Source: Dugong dugon
Lineage: Eukaryota; Chordata; Mammalia; Sirenia; Dugongidae
Length of the DNA stretch: 64,000 nucleotides
Assembly (NCBI GenBank): GCA_030035585.1
Contig: CM057468.1
Location: 53,254,145 to 53,318,144, forward strand
Reading direction: 5' to 3'
Shown here: one piece after another, positions 33,230 through 45,297 of the stretch
Numbering within the stretch: position 1 is the stretch's first letter
How the letters are laid out: every line of letters begins with the position of its first letter
Position numbers and translations under genes: made by a program
The notes under the pieces: model-generated
What the model saw: the letters and a program-made list of their open reading frames with translations, nothing else
What the model was told of the DNA's origin: nothing
Database searches by the model: none

Positions 33230-34727
33230 TACTAAGGTTTTTGGTTGTTTGTTTTTGAACACTTTATTGTGCTTTAGATGAAAGTTTACATAGAAAATTA
33301 GTTTCCCATTCCATAATTCATACACAAATTGTTCCGTGACTTTGGTTGCAGTCCCTGCAATGTGTCAGCACTCTCCCCATTTCTACCCTGGGTTCTCTGT
33401 TTCTGTTTGTCCACTTTCCCTGCCCTTTCCTACCTTCTCATCTTTGCTTTTGGGCAAATATTACCCGTTTGGTCTCATGCAGTTGATTGTTCTAAGGAGC
33501 ATGTTCCTCACAGATGTTACTGTTTATTTTATAGGACTGTCTATTATTTGGCTAAAAGGTGATCTCTCTGGGAGTGGCTTCAGTCCCAAGTTAGAATGTG
33601 TCTTAGGGCTATAGTCTTGGGAGTTCCTCCAGTCTCTATCAGACCCGTAAGTCTGGTCTTCTTTATGAATTTGAATTTAATTCTACATTTTTCTCCCATT
33701 TTAACCAGGACCTTCTATTGTGCTCCTGGTCAGAACAGTTGGTGGTGGTAGCCAGGCACCGTCTAGTTCTTCTGGTCTCAGGCTAGAGAAAGCTGTGGTT
33801 TATGTGGTCCATTTGTCCTTTGGACTAATTGCTTCCTTGAGTCTTTGGTTTTCTTTACTCTCTTTTGCTCCAGACAGGAAGAGATCAATGGTGTGTCGTA
33901 GATGGCCACTCACGAGCTTTTAAGACCTCAGATGCTACTCACCAAAGAACATTATCTTTATGAACTATACTGTGCCAATTGACATAGATGACCCCTGAGA
34001 TTATGGTCCTTAGGTGTTTGGTTATGTCTAAGAAGTTTCCATAACTGTTCCCTCTATGTGCTCTATTATATATGTGACTGTAAATGCAGCACATACAAAT
34101 ATGTATGTACTAGAAATATCCATAGCGTTACCTATACATGCACGTGGGTATATTTCCATATGACTCCCCACACTTATTTACCATACATATCTACTTATGT
34201 ATCCACTAATAAATTATTGTTTTTTATTACTGTTTTTGCAGGATTATATATGTTATAATATTTACAGGAGTTGCCCTTTATTCTTGCGTACCTCTTGGTG
34301 CCTTCCTTTGCCTTGGTCATGTTGTTCTGACTTCCCCCATATTGTATATTGCCTTTCCCTGCACCAAAATTAACACATATCCAATAGTGATTCTCCCTCC
34401 CTCTCCCTCCCATCCCTGGTAATCATCAAAGAATGTTTCTTTCTGTGTGTAAATATTTTCTTGACTTTTTATAATAGTAGTCTCATGCAATATTTTTCCT
34501 TTTGTGATTGACTTATTTCACTCAGCATAACATCCTCTAGATTCACCCATGTTGTGAGACGTTTTGTGGGTGCATCATTGTCCTTTATCATTTCATAGTG
34601 TTCCGTTGTAGGCACCACAATTTATTTATCCATTCATCCGTTGATGGGCATTAAATTGGTTCCATCTTTTTGCTATCATGAATAATGCTGCCATGAACTT
34701 GGGTGTGCATATGCATACTAAGGTTTT
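33230..34727 (-). mobile_element. 5'-truncated L1 with perfect 12-bp target duplication
   Basis: The word tactaaggtttt stands at 33230-33241 and again at 34716-34727. Between them lies 1,474 bp of L1 in reverse: the 3' UTR and the last part of ORF2 (aataatgctgccatgaac near 34681, from the C-terminal region). It is a different, probably older subfamily than the L1s at 1-6782 and 47108-56247 because the 3' UTR differs. All frames are broken. Confidence 0.88.
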
Positions 34728-36700
34728 AAAAAATACATAGTATTTTTTAATCTTTCTTAATATAATTGCAAAGTGCAAAAGCCACAGCTTCTGTATTTGA
34801 ATTTACTGACTATGCCATGCCATTAAATCTGTACTGACATTTTATGCATAGCACCAACCTTTCTTTGGGCAGGGCACTTGTGACCACCTCATACTCAGGT
34901 GATGGTTATACCCTTGTGCCATTGGGGGTATTTGTTATCCTCCTCTTCATTATCATGCACATTTGGGAGTGCCAGCAGTAGGATACTGTTGAGGGGCTTA
35001 GGTTACCAAGGGGTATGAGGCAGGGCTCATTTATAGCCCTAAAAGGGCTATAAATATATAAAATGATAAATACATACATAAAGTGATGAATTAACTCTCA
35101 AAGTTTTGTAGAAGTGGAGTGGTAGGTGGGAAGCAAAACCATAAACCAACACATATGGATCCAAACAGAGGGAAGCAGAGGCAGAAAGGATTCCAGGTAT
35201 AAGTATGAAGGGACTCAGTCTGGTAGCTTATCAACATATCTAAAGAAATAAGCTGTCAGTCAAAAAGGAGGTAGGTCAACAAAGGGGACACAGCCCATGG
35301 AGAGTCCAAGAGATGGTGGCTAGTAGGCCCACTGGACACTGCCAAGGAGAAACCAGTGTGTGCTGCACATGTAATGTGAGGATGAAAGTGGCAAGCTATC
35401 AGAGTCAGATGCCATTATGCACACTGAGGTTCTGATTCTTTGCTCACCAGGCAACATTTTGACAATTTGATCCTCTATGCAGCTTATATATATGAAACAA
35501 TTGTGTTTAAGACAACCCATCCATCGAGTTTCCTGGAAAGTGATATTTTTCATAGTAATTTTCATTGCATTCTGATTTTATACATCAGTCTCTTGTGAGC
35601 TTTTCAATGTGAGTCAGCCTCCTTGAGTATGATTAACTCTGGGACACTGAAAAGATCAGATCCCTCTGAGTCTTCATGCTGAAGTCCAAACTACAAAAGA
35701 AACTGCTAGTCTACGAAAGAAACGGGTCTACAGTACAGATGGGAGTTTTAGGGAGGTCCTAATTAACTGAAGCACAGCATATACTTCTGCTCAGCTTTCA
35801 AGTTCTGAGCTGGCATTCTAAAAAACAATAGATTCTTGTTGTGTGTAACTTGGAAAAATGGTTGGTTAGATCTTGGATAGAGAGTGGAACACCATTCTGG
35901 AATATAACAGAAATTTAGGAGAGAGATCAGTGCACATTCCCACCAACTTATTTTTCTGGGCCCATCTAACATTGCCTTTTATTTCATTCCACTTTAACAG
36001 GAAACACATATACAACCACCTTAGCATTATGCAGTGATAGAAGCTAGGGTGTGGGTGTGTGGCTGGGGAAGGGGTTGGACAACTGGAATTTCTAATTACT
36101 CATTTAGAAAAACAGACAGGAAAAGGGGGCACACGGTACAGGAGAGAAGAATCATGTTTTTATATAATCTTACTCAATAGAACTGCTTCTGTAAGCACTT
36201 GGATTTCTTGCAGAATAAGAAAGGACATGATCAAGGACACCGAAAGACACCGGAATACAGATCAACCAAAGGAGAGGGACCCAGAATGATCACAGGCAAG
36301 GCAAAGAGATTGGGAAAAAGGAAGCCACCAGAATGGAAAGGAAAGGGAAACACTGTTTAAGATAATGGCTTGTAAAATACTTCAGCTGTTTCATTAGGAA
36401 AGCAAGGTTCTCACCCTGAAATATTGTTGGCTTTCTTGGCACAGTGGGAAATGTGATCATTCTGCATGACGAGCTCTCCCGTTTACACATATTTTGTGGA
36501 TTTGCTCCTTCACTTAGGCCTTACTTTTACTGTAGAGGCTCCTGTTGCTGTGAGGAAGGACCAAGTGAGGAGGAAACATGTGAGGAGACAACAGAAGCAA
36601 GATCTGTTTCCTAGGGAGAGGGGATTAACGTTACACAAGGAAGAAAATATTATTTCCACCTTAAAATGTAACTGATTTTTAGGGCTTTCAGTGGAAACCA
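34728..36700. other. Single-copy DNA, no gene seen
   Basis: Nearly 2 kb shows only short chance frames (for example 35320-35565 on - and 36466-36675 on +) with no recognisable protein. I see no clear repeat family. Confidence 0.5.
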
Positions 36701-36862
36701 ACCCTGGTGGTGTAGTGGTTAAGAGCTACGGCTGCTAACCAAAGTGTCGGCAGTTCAAATCCACTGAGCATGCCTTGGAAACTCTATGGGGCAGTTCCAC
36801 CCTGTCCTATAGGGTTGCTATGAGTGGGAATCGACTCGACAGAAACGGGTTTGGTTTTGGGG
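36701..36862 (+). mobile_element. AfroSINE
   Basis: The copy has accctggtggtgtagtgg, acggctgctaaccaaag, a B-box-like cagttcaaatccactg, and the tail ggttgctatgagtgggaa ending in gggtttggttttgggg. Confidence 0.92.
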
Positions 36863-37500
36863 CTTTTATTACTGCTTTCTGTTCATTGTATAAAAATCTT
36901 ATATCTGCTCACAAAATATTGGATCACAACAATATCCTTGAAAGGCGGCTGAGGGACACAGATCCTTCCAGAGACATTAAGATATCTGCTCTAGAAGGCT
37001 GACACTCATTAGGGTTCAAGCAGACGTGGGGTTATTTTTTTTCAGTCACCAAACATTGATATGGAATGTTATAGAAATGTCTCTGCTCGACATTTCTGAC
37101 TTCATTGCATGTTTTAAAGGTAGCATAGGATGACAAAAAGAACACGTGCATGATATTTAGAGAACCCATGTTTGAGACCTAGTTATTACTTGAAACATCT
37201 TTGTAACTTTGGCTTATTCATGGAAACTTACTGGGCTTCCATAGGTTGAAAGAGTTCTAGACAAGCGCTAAGGTCCCTTCCAATGAAAAGTGCCCCGACT
37301 CCACGTGAAGGGAAGACAGTTTAGTGATGGGTGGCATCTGAACAGGTGCAATTAAGCCAAGCATCACAACAGTCCATGTGGCACTCCCCCAGGCTGCCAC
37401 CTATTGGATGACTAATCCTAGAGTACCCCCAAGTTCTTCTAACCCCACTTCCTATGATGAAAACAGCCCTCGTATTCAAGGGAACCATTTTACAGAGCCC
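36863..37500. other. Single-copy DNA, no feature seen
   Basis: No gene or repeat is recognised between the two SINE copies. Confidence 0.45.
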
Positions 37501-37512
37501 TGTTCTAAAATT

Positions 37513-37690
37513 GGAGCCCTGGTGGTGAAGTGGTTAAGAGCTATGGCTGCTAACCAAAAGTCAGTAGTTCAAATCCACAAGTCGCTCCTTGGAAACCCTA
37601 TGGGGCAGTTCTACTCTGTACTATAAGGTTGCTGTGAGTCGGAATCTACTCGATGACAACGGGTTTGGTTTGGTTTTTTTTTTTTTTTTT
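37513..37690 (+). mobile_element. AfroSINE with target duplication and T-rich tail
   Basis: The copy begins ggagccctggtggtgaag and ends gggtttggtttgg plus a run of about 17 T. The flanks tgttctaaaatt (37501-37512) and tgttctgaaatt (37691-37702) differ at one base, so they are the target duplication. The body between the head and ccttggaaacc is short, lacking the aagatgtggcagtctgc part. Confidence 0.95.
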
Positions 37691-37702
37691 TGTTCTGAAA
37701 TT

Positions 37703-38404
37703 CTAGTGGTGTTCTAATTTGTAGCTTAAGATCTTAAGTGAATGACTAATTTGGCAGCTGGCCTGTTGCTGTCAGGTATGTCCGGGAGTGGCATGTAGGC
37801 CTGGCAGTCTGCAGGACTGGTGCCAGCTTCTGGAGGAGAAAAGCAACTGCGAAAAAAAGAAAAGAAAAGAAAGAACTGACATTGTTCATTTGAGGAAGTC
37901 AGATTGATTTGGCAATCTCTGACCTCGTACTGTAGCTCAGAATCAGCTAGTTGGCTTTGAACAGACCCTGCGGTGTCTGACTTGGAAGAAGTCAAGACCA
38001 TATACTCAGAAATATTTTAAAATATACTTATTCAGTCTCCAAACACTCGTGTACAGGAAGAGGAGGGATCATCGAAGACAGCAAGTAAAAATAATCATTA
38101 TAAAAAATAAAAATATTAAAAAATCATCAGATTATTACCTTGTAGCACAACTAGCCACTTGATTCAATTTAGAGCTGTGGGCAGAATCAGGACTCTGAGC
38201 AACCTGTATTTGCAGCCTGTTGTTCAATATCTACCACTGTGATCAGCTCTGATCTTTTTAAAAGATGTCTAGAAAAATTGTAAATGCTTTTAGCCAAATT
38301 ATTTTAGTTAGTGATTGTTCTGAAATGACTCCCATATTTAAAAGGCTTTAGATTTTTTTAAGTAACTTTTTTTTTTTTAAAGCTGCTACATTAGAGTCCT
38401 ACTT
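37703..38404. other. Single-copy DNA, no feature seen
   Basis: A short (gaaaa)n run lies at about 37853-37876. No gene is seen. Confidence 0.45.
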
Positions 38405-38560
38405 GTTTATCTATTGACTCTTAGAACAAATATTAATTGAGTACTTATTGTGCCAAGTGTTCTGCTAGCCTCTGGGGGCACATTAGTGAATACAGCATAG
38501 TCTTAGCCCTGGAGGGGTACATAGGACTGGGAAACACTCATTCCTATAAATAATCGCAGT
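38405..38560 (-). mobile_element. L2 LINE 3' end
   Basis: The reverse of the L2 3' end is visible in attaattgagtacttattgt, gccaagtgttctgctagcc and tacagcatagtcttagccct. Confidence 0.7.
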
Positions 38561-40279
38561 AAATGTGATGTGTGGCATCGTGGGGAGGTAACCACAAAAA
38601 GCCTTGGAGCAAGGAGGAAAGAGCAGGCACAATATGAGAGATTTTCATGGCCCGTTCTCAGAGGAGTGAGGTTTTCAGAGAAGCCCCATCTTTTCTGCCC
38701 TTCTTCTTACCCAGCCCTTCTCTGTTTCATACCCGTGATTCTCTAGAACACCTTTGGAGAGAGGGTGACCAGGTGTCAAGTTGAGAGTTCTCATCAAATG
38801 TGCTAGAAAATTTCATTTTGGGGCCGAGAAATTTTAAGCTGAAATATAGTCAAACTAGTCAACATCCTCTTTCTTCTGAGCCGTTAGTGCATCATTTTAA
38901 GGGAGGCGAAGGGATCTTGGTTTCCTAAGAAAAACTCACAAAGCTAAATTTCCTTGGTAGTTTTTTAGAAAATAATAATTTTCTTAATTTTAGGATTAGG
39001 TTTGTGTATCATGCTGCTTACCTCTATTAAATATATCTACATGATGATGTGTTAGCAATTTTTAAATACGTCATTAGGAAAAAAAGAGGTAGCTCAACGG
39101 AACCAACATTAAATCCTATTTCCTCCTTCTCTCCCTTCATCTTTTCTCTCTCTCCTTCCCTGTGTTTATCGATCATCTACTAACTGCCAGGAAATGTGCC
39201 AGATTCTGCAGATAAACAGACGTGAATAGCAAAGTTCTTGCAGAAGTATTCACACAAGCATTAAAACCACCAATGTGCAACCATAAAGACCGGCTAAAAG
39301 GATACCTTCCCCAACCTGGGGCTCTCCAGTGGGACCAGAAACATGTTCTGCTCTTCTGAAACATACACTAAAACAAACTGTTTGGATTTTCAAGTGAAAT
39401 GTAGTCAGAGGTTATCCTTATTGTAAGCTGTAGATATCTTTTGACAAACATTCCCTTCGATGCAGAAATACACTACACAGAGAGTGACTTTGGCACCTAG
39501 TCTCATTACGGGTGTTATGAAGCACAATTCTTTTGGCTCCTCCCCAGAAGATCCTGGAGGAGGTTGCTGCTGTGATGGCTGGGCATGGGCAAGCGACTCC
39601 TCCCTGGAGCAATGTGGCCTTGGAGCTGTCTTGGAGCACCCCTGTCACATTGTCACACACACCCCTTCTGACTTAATACCACGCAGTGGGCATCAGGGAT
39701 TCAAGAGAGAGCCAGCAGGGCAGCAGAAACCTGCTCAGTTCTCTTGACGCTTTAGCATCCTGGTGACCTCTGATGATCAAAAACACTGTTTGCCAGTTTT
39801 CCTCCTGGACTCCCCTCATGACAAATATCTGAGAAATAGAGTCTTCAGTTCTCCACGGGAGCCTGCAGGCAAGACCCCTGAAGACCTACTGATTGGCAAA
39901 GTCTAAAGTGATATACTTTATACCTGGCATCTTAGCAGCTGTAGGAGAAAGTAAAAACCTTTTCTTTCTCTCAACCTTGCCACGAACCACAAAGCTTTCC
40001 TTTTTCTTTCTTTCTCTCTTTCCCTTTTTCTTTTTTCCTAATTTTTGGTCATAAAGGCTGCTTTCAAAGACCAGCTAAATTGCAGTTCAGGAGAAAAAAA
40101 ATTGAAAAGACAAGTAAGCATCCAGAAATCCGGAAAGAAAAAAGAAAATCTCGTGAATATAACTCTGACCTCAGCTGACTCAAATGAGGTGTTCATTACT
40201 GAACGATTAATGCCACCTACACAGGACAAAGTGAATTTCTGATCAACAGGTAGTAATAGCAAAACCCCCTCAACAGCCA
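38561..40279. other. Single-copy DNA with pyrimidine-rich runs
   Basis: Pyrimidine-rich runs lie at about 39118-39165 and 39998-40038. A weak L2-like scrap may be at 39168-39270. Short frames at 39418-39747 and 40038-40280 have no recognisable product. Confidence 0.45.
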
Positions 40280-40560
40280 AGAAGCATTAGAGTGGATTAT
40301 CCATGAAGAGAGGATTAGAAAAAGAGAGACCCAGAATCCAGCCAAGGAAACCCCAGCGGGCTAGCTGGCTAATGTTTGGGATAATAATTCCAAACGTATT
40401 AAAATAAATTGTAAGAAAGAAAAGGCTGAAGGCAATAAAAGCAAGCTTCACACGATACTGTATATTGTGGATAAAATCATGCACATTTGCAATAATCACT
40501 TCCCCAGGGGTAAGCAGTAAAGGCACCACCAGCTGAGAGTGGTAGCATTTAAAGAGACAC
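40280..40560. promoter_or_regulatory. Repeat-free block, possible conserved non-coding element
   Basis: No repeat is visible; the block contains gggataataattccaaac, acgtattaaaataaattg and tgcacatttgcaataatc, words that suit homeodomain and C/EBP-like binding. Conservation cannot be judged from one sequence. Confidence 0.22.
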
Positions 40561-41309
40561 AACGCCCACTGTACGCTAACAAGAGTTGCTACAAGTGGGG
40601 GAATTTATAACAGAGCCTGCTTAATGCGAACTTTCCTGGTCCAGTTTTTTTTTGTGGCCTGAGTATTGTTTCACGAACAATGTTGAAACGGGACGGAAGT
40701 TCTGGTAGTAGACAACTTTACTCCTCCACAGTCTTAAATATAGTCTTGCTGAAGGACTTTATTCTCTCAAGTAAGGGGAGGGAGAAATGCTAGTTCTTTT
40801 TTCTCACTTTAGGAGTTTCACCAGCATCACAAATGCAGGACATTAAGACCCCTTTACCCTCTCAACCCTTGTTCACGACGGGGAGGACCGTAGTGCAGAA
40901 GCTGGCAGGAGAGCAGTGATCCATTTGGGTTTTCACCATATCCAGAACATGCCACCATTTTTTATCTTGAGTGTCTGCCATTTTCTTGTTGAGTTTTTCT
41001 TGCCTATTGGTCCTATTACGTCCACGAAATCTATAAATGCTATTTACACAGACACTTCCCGTATTTTTCCCCATTTTTAGCTTAGATCAATGAAGTGTAA
41101 CAACTGGCCTAAGCTGGGGGGGAAATCATAGGGGCCAAAGTTTCTGTACTTGTAGGCTTCTTCTTAAATGTTTTCTTTTGAAATTTGAAATGAAGTTTCA
41201 CATTCCTTTATCCTTAACTCTTGAGTAACTGGTAGTATCTTTACTGGGGAATTTCCTTCCTGATTTGCTTTGAGAGTGTGCTTTGAGTCTTTGGCTTCAA
41301 TTTAATACT
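40561..41309. other. Single-copy DNA, no gene seen
   Basis: A - strand frame of 70 codons (41074-40862) is open but not recognisable. Nothing else stands out. Confidence 0.45.
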
Positions 41310-41470
41310 ATCCATTTATCCATCCATCCACCCAATTATTAAATACCTAACATATAGTTGGCACTGTTCTAAGTGAAGTGAGCACAAACATGAATAAAAT
41401 ATGCCCCTTGGCCTCCAGACCTCAGGGTTTTGTGGGAAACAGACATGTGACAAATAATTAGAACAACAGT
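41310..41470 (-). mobile_element. L2 LINE 3' end
   Basis: The reverse L2 3' end shows as ttatccatccatccaccc, ttggcactgttctaagtg and gtgggaaacagacatgtgac. Confidence 0.72.
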
Positions 41471-41804
41471 TTAAGAAAAAGAATAAAGGGTTTCACAGGA
41501 CTCTATGGGAATCCCAAAGAGAGAGCTCCCGATGCTGTTAATGAGGACTCCGAAAAGTCTCTGTAGAGGAGCTGAACGTACCTCAATCTCAACGGAAGAG
41601 TCAGAAGCTAGAAGGCCAAGGATCTGTGTGGGGAAGGACATGCCAGGGAAAGAGGGAGGGGTACATGGGTATGCCACTATAATACTCCATAAAAGAATTT
41701 AGCCAAAGCAGAGTCTGCCAGGTACTAAGTGTGGTGCTCCTTGCACTAATCATGCTTTGCTCATTTTCCACTGTCCAGCTAATTACATCTTGCTAAATAT
41801 TCCA
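41471..41804. other. Single-copy DNA, no feature seen
   Basis: Overlapping short frames on both strands (41471-41702) give no recognisable protein. No repeat is seen. Confidence 0.45.
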
Positions 41805-42098
41805 GGAGAGGGCAGTGGTGGTTCAGTGGTAGAATTCTCACCTCACATGAGACAGACCTGGGTTCAATTCCTGGCCAATGAACCTCAAGTGCAGTCACCA
41901 CCAGTACGTCAGCGGAGGTTTATGTGTTGCTATGATGCTGAACATGTTTCAGTGGCGCTTCCAGACTAAGACAGATGGGAAGAAAGGTCTGGTAATATAC
42001 TTCTGAAAATCAATCAATGAAAACCCTATGGATCACAATGTTGTGAAAGGGGTCACCATGAGTTGGGGCCAACTTGATGGCAGCTAACAATAAAAACA
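41805..42098 (+). mobile_element. tRNA-Gly-headed SINE with RTE-type tail
   Basis: The head reads like tRNA-Gly: tggttcagtggtagaattct (A-box region) and ctgggttcaattcctggcc (B-box region), at about 41819-41878. The body has tgctatgatgctgaacatg, agactaagacagatgggaag and gaaaaccctatggatcaca. The tail is ggtcaccatgagttggggc and gatggcagctaacaataa. It is the same family as 31182-31548. Confidence 0.87.
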
Positions 42099-42632
42099 AT
42101 TATTCCAGCACCCTCTCTTTTGGATAAATGTTCATCTAGTTGTCTTGATTTATGTTGACATAACAGAATGTCATGAAGGCATTAAGTAATTTATCTTTTT
42201 TGTAGATTTCTTAAGGAATCAGGCCAAGATTAAATCTGTTTTCCCATACCCTGGTGTTGCCTTATACAACTTCCCCACCAAAAAGCTGTGAGTCTTCCAA
42301 TCAGCGTTTAAAATAGAAAACTAGGAATATGGGTCCACCAAATCAATTCAAAACTGAATGGTGGCTCCCCAAGTTTACCAACATAATTGCTTTTCAGGTG
42401 TGAAACTGTATAATAGATAGACATGCGTACCTTTAGAAGGATTTGGAAAAGTCAATATAACATAATAGTTAAGAGTAAGAACTTTTTTATTTAAAAATTA
42501 TTTATGAGATGGTTTTAAATTACAACAATAATGTGTGCTTGTTGAAACAAGTTAAACAATAAAGTACAGATATGTATGAAGACCAAGTCATAATTATAAT
42601 TAATCTGTACCTAACACAATAAAACAATGCAA
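42099..42632. other. Single-copy AT-rich DNA, no feature seen
   Basis: No gene or certain repeat is seen. The part at 42470-42600 is AT-rich and may be an old LINE scrap. Confidence 0.4.
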
Positions 42633-43090
42633 GATTGGAGGCAGTAAGGTGTAGTGGTTAATAGCCTAGAAAATTGGTCAGATAGACTGAGTTTAAATCC
42701 TGGCCACACCACTTACTAGCTGTCCTTAGGACCTTAGACAACTTACTTGGTCTCCCAAAGCCTGTTTTCTCACCTGCAAAAAGGGAGTAATGCTACCAAC
42801 CCAAGAGAACTGTATCATACCAGTTGCTGTCAATTTGACTCCAACTCATGGTGAGCTCATGTGTATCTGAGTAAAACTGTGTTCCATAGGGTTTTCAGTG
42901 ACTGATTTTTCAAAAGTAGATCACCAGGCCTTCCTTCCAAGGCATTTCTGGGTGAACTCGAACTTTCAACCTTTCAGTTAGCAGTAGATTGCTTTAACCA
43001 TTTGCACCACACGGGGACTCGCCAGAAAACTGTAGTGTGGATAAAAAGAGATAACACGTCCTAGGTGCACACCCAATGCCGATCATGTAA
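42633..43090 (+). mobile_element. MIR SINE, split by an AfroSINE
   Basis: The MIR is at 42633-42805 (gtgtagtggttaatagcc, aaatcctggccacaccac, ttactagctgtccttagg) and continues after the younger SINE at about 43023-43090 (gtgtggataaaaagagataa, taggtgcacacccaatgc). Confidence 0.8.
42820..43022 (-). mobile_element. AfroSINE, second subtype
   Basis: The copy contains ccaactcatggtgagctc, gttccatagggttttcagtg, aaggcatttctgggtgaac and a head with ttcagttagcagtagattg and tttgcaccacacgggg. It is inserted in the MIR. Confidence 0.85.
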
Positions 43091-43194
43091 TCTTAATTAT
43101 GGCATAAGTAAGGTCTTAGCTCATCCATCCATCCCTCAGAAGCATGTTTATGCTCCCACCCACCACCGACCCCTCAAGACTGGGCTGGTTTCCT

Positions 43195-43390
43195 CCTAGG
43201 AAGCACAGTCCCATAGCATCTTGCTCTACCCCTGCTTGGAAACACTTTCCATTATGCACTACAATTTCCCAATAGTGATCTGACTGCCTTACCAGCCTGT
43301 GAGCAACTTGAATGATGGGATATATCTTGTATACCATTGGATCTCCAGGCCCTGGCACAGTGCCTGGCCCAAGGTCCATTCAAACACCAA
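43195..43390 (+). mobile_element. L2 LINE 3' end
   Basis: The forward 3' end of L2 is seen in ccagcctgtgagcaacttga, tggatctccaggccctggc and acagtgcctggcccaagg. Confidence 0.65.
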
Positions 43391-43539
43391 GAGAATGACA
43401 AATCTTAAAATAAGCTACAGTTTCAAAAGAAATTCGTGACATGTCACAATCAGAACTGCATCTTTTGAACTATGATCCAGACTGTTATTATATCAGATAA
43501 ACGATACAAGGTTAGCAGAGTTTAGTGAGTTGTCATCTA
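43391..43539. other. Single-copy DNA, no feature seen
   Basis: A short gap between L2 and MIR without recognisable content. Confidence 0.4.
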
Positions 43540-43745
43540 GCTTAGTGGATGGAACATCAACAGGCTTTAGCATTGGAGGAGCCTGGATTTTAAGCCAGGT
43601 CTTGCCACTTACTGGCTATATGACTTTAGGGGGTTACTTAATTTCTCTGAGATTCCTGTTTGCTATCTCCAAAATGGAGATTAAAAAAGCAAATAATATA
43701 TGTAACATGCCTGGTATATAGTAGGCGTCCATCAAATGACAATTG
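43540..43745 (+). mobile_element. MIR SINE
   Basis: The copy shows ttgccacttactggctatat, cttaatttctctgagattcc, atctccaaaatggagatt and ctggtatatagtaggcg, the order expected for MIR. Confidence 0.8.
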
Positions 43746-43839
43746 TTGATTTTATTGTTGCTGTCTAAATTGTGTTAACACCATTGCTGATGTTTTCAGG
43801 TACATGACAATGATTTTCACTGACCATGTAAATAATAGT

Positions 43840-44100
43840 AGCTCTAATATTTATTGAGGATTTTTTATCTGCCAGGCACTATTCCAAATGCTTTATTAAT
43901 TGATACAGCCATCATAATAATTCTATGAGGTTATCTACCACTATTATCACCATCCCATTTTACAGATGAGAATACCAAGTAAAAAAGAGATTAACAATTT
44001 TCCCAGTACCACACAGCTAGTAAAATACAGAGCCTAGACTTAAACCCAGGCAGCCTGGCACCATAGTCCATACTCTTGAGCATTACCCAGCTCCAGGACA
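43840..44100 (-). mobile_element. MIR SINE
   Basis: Reverse MIR words appear in order: ctgccaggcactattcc, cattttacagatgagaatac, acacagctagtaaaataca and aaacccaggcagcctggc. Confidence 0.82.
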
Positions 44101-45297
44101 GGCCAAGAATATAACTTAAGAAGGATGCACTGTGGAAGGGAGACTGAGATACTAGCTAGCTTCCAATCTTTTGATCAGCTTCTCGTAAGACAAAGTCCCT
44201 CCAGCTCTGAGACTTAATTTCCCTTCTGTAATATGTGAGGAATCATGTTTGTCCTCACAGAATTCGAAAGTCAAGTACAGACAGCTGCTACTTTTTATTT
44301 CCACAATGGTCTCCTGGAAACCCCATTGTGAAGTAAATGATTGCTAAGTATTTACATATGTTCCCATAGGAATGCTGTTCTAATCGGAGTTTGTATTCCT
44401 GAACAAGCCCTCCGAAGCAAATAAATTACTGATATGACTCAAAATGTGTCAAAAAAGTAGATATAAAACAACCATAAACCTATAGCATGCTTCTAAAATT
44501 AAAATTACAGTCCAGATTCTATAAAATAGGCATATATGCACTGTCCTCAGATTTGGCAAGTGCAGAAAGAGGAAAGGCAACCCAGACAAATTGAACCCAT
44601 ATAAGTTGAGTATTCTTGCTATTAATAACCCTTAATTAATAATAATATTATTGCTCGTCCTAGAATTTAGAGTAGTTTTAGAGGGAATTATATGATGGCC
44701 TGTGGCTTACAAGCTTCTCCATGAAAAGCAGAGGCATTCAAAATAACTCCAATGACTTGCGTGTTCCTTTTAAATTTGGAATTAGTCTTTTCTAATTTGG
44801 TTGCTACAGTTTCCAAATATTCAAGAATTCATGGTTCAGACAGAAAAGCATCTTGAAACTGGTCTTTTCATTTATTTTCTGTTCTGTGATTCACTTCTCC
44901 TCCATCTCACTTCCCCTCTTTGATGCGAAAGACAGGCACCTAAAGGGTTGGGAAATAGCTTCTGGTTCCTTTGCCTTCTTACTAATAGGAAGTGTTTTAG
45001 GGCTCATTGGAAGTATAAACACCTGTGACAAACCCAAGTCTCTGCTTAGAGATGTCCTGAGAGCCTCTGGGCCATCTGAAACTGAAATGAAGTGGTCATG
45101 TGCATTGACTGAAACCATGAGGATTAAAACGTTGGAACAGTGGTGATGACATCTTTTATTAAATGGGAGAAACAGTTTACAGGACAGTAGATAGAATATG
45201 ATTTTATAACTGTGAATGATGAAAGTACAAACAACTCTTAAAGGTTAGTATTTTCAAACAGAAGAAAACTGGTGATTGTGTTTCTATTTGGTCTCTG
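44101..45297. other. Single-copy DNA, no gene seen
   Basis: A + strand frame of 97 codons (44853-45146) starts with a hydrophobic stretch, but the opposite strand is open too and no family is recognisable. It is taken as chance. No repeat is identified. Confidence 0.45.

Noticed and set aside
40038-40280. Frames on both strands as a small gene
   Set aside because: Both strands are open, both predicted peptides look random, and the region has pyrimidine-rich runs.
41813-41885. A functional tRNA-Gly gene
   Set aside because: A and B boxes are visible, but the cloverleaf pairs are broken and the sequence runs on into a SINE body and tail.
44853-45146. A 97-codon frame with a hydrophobic start as a small membrane protein gene
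   Set aside because: The opposite strand is open over much of it, no family is recognisable, and there is no supporting promoter or splice structure.
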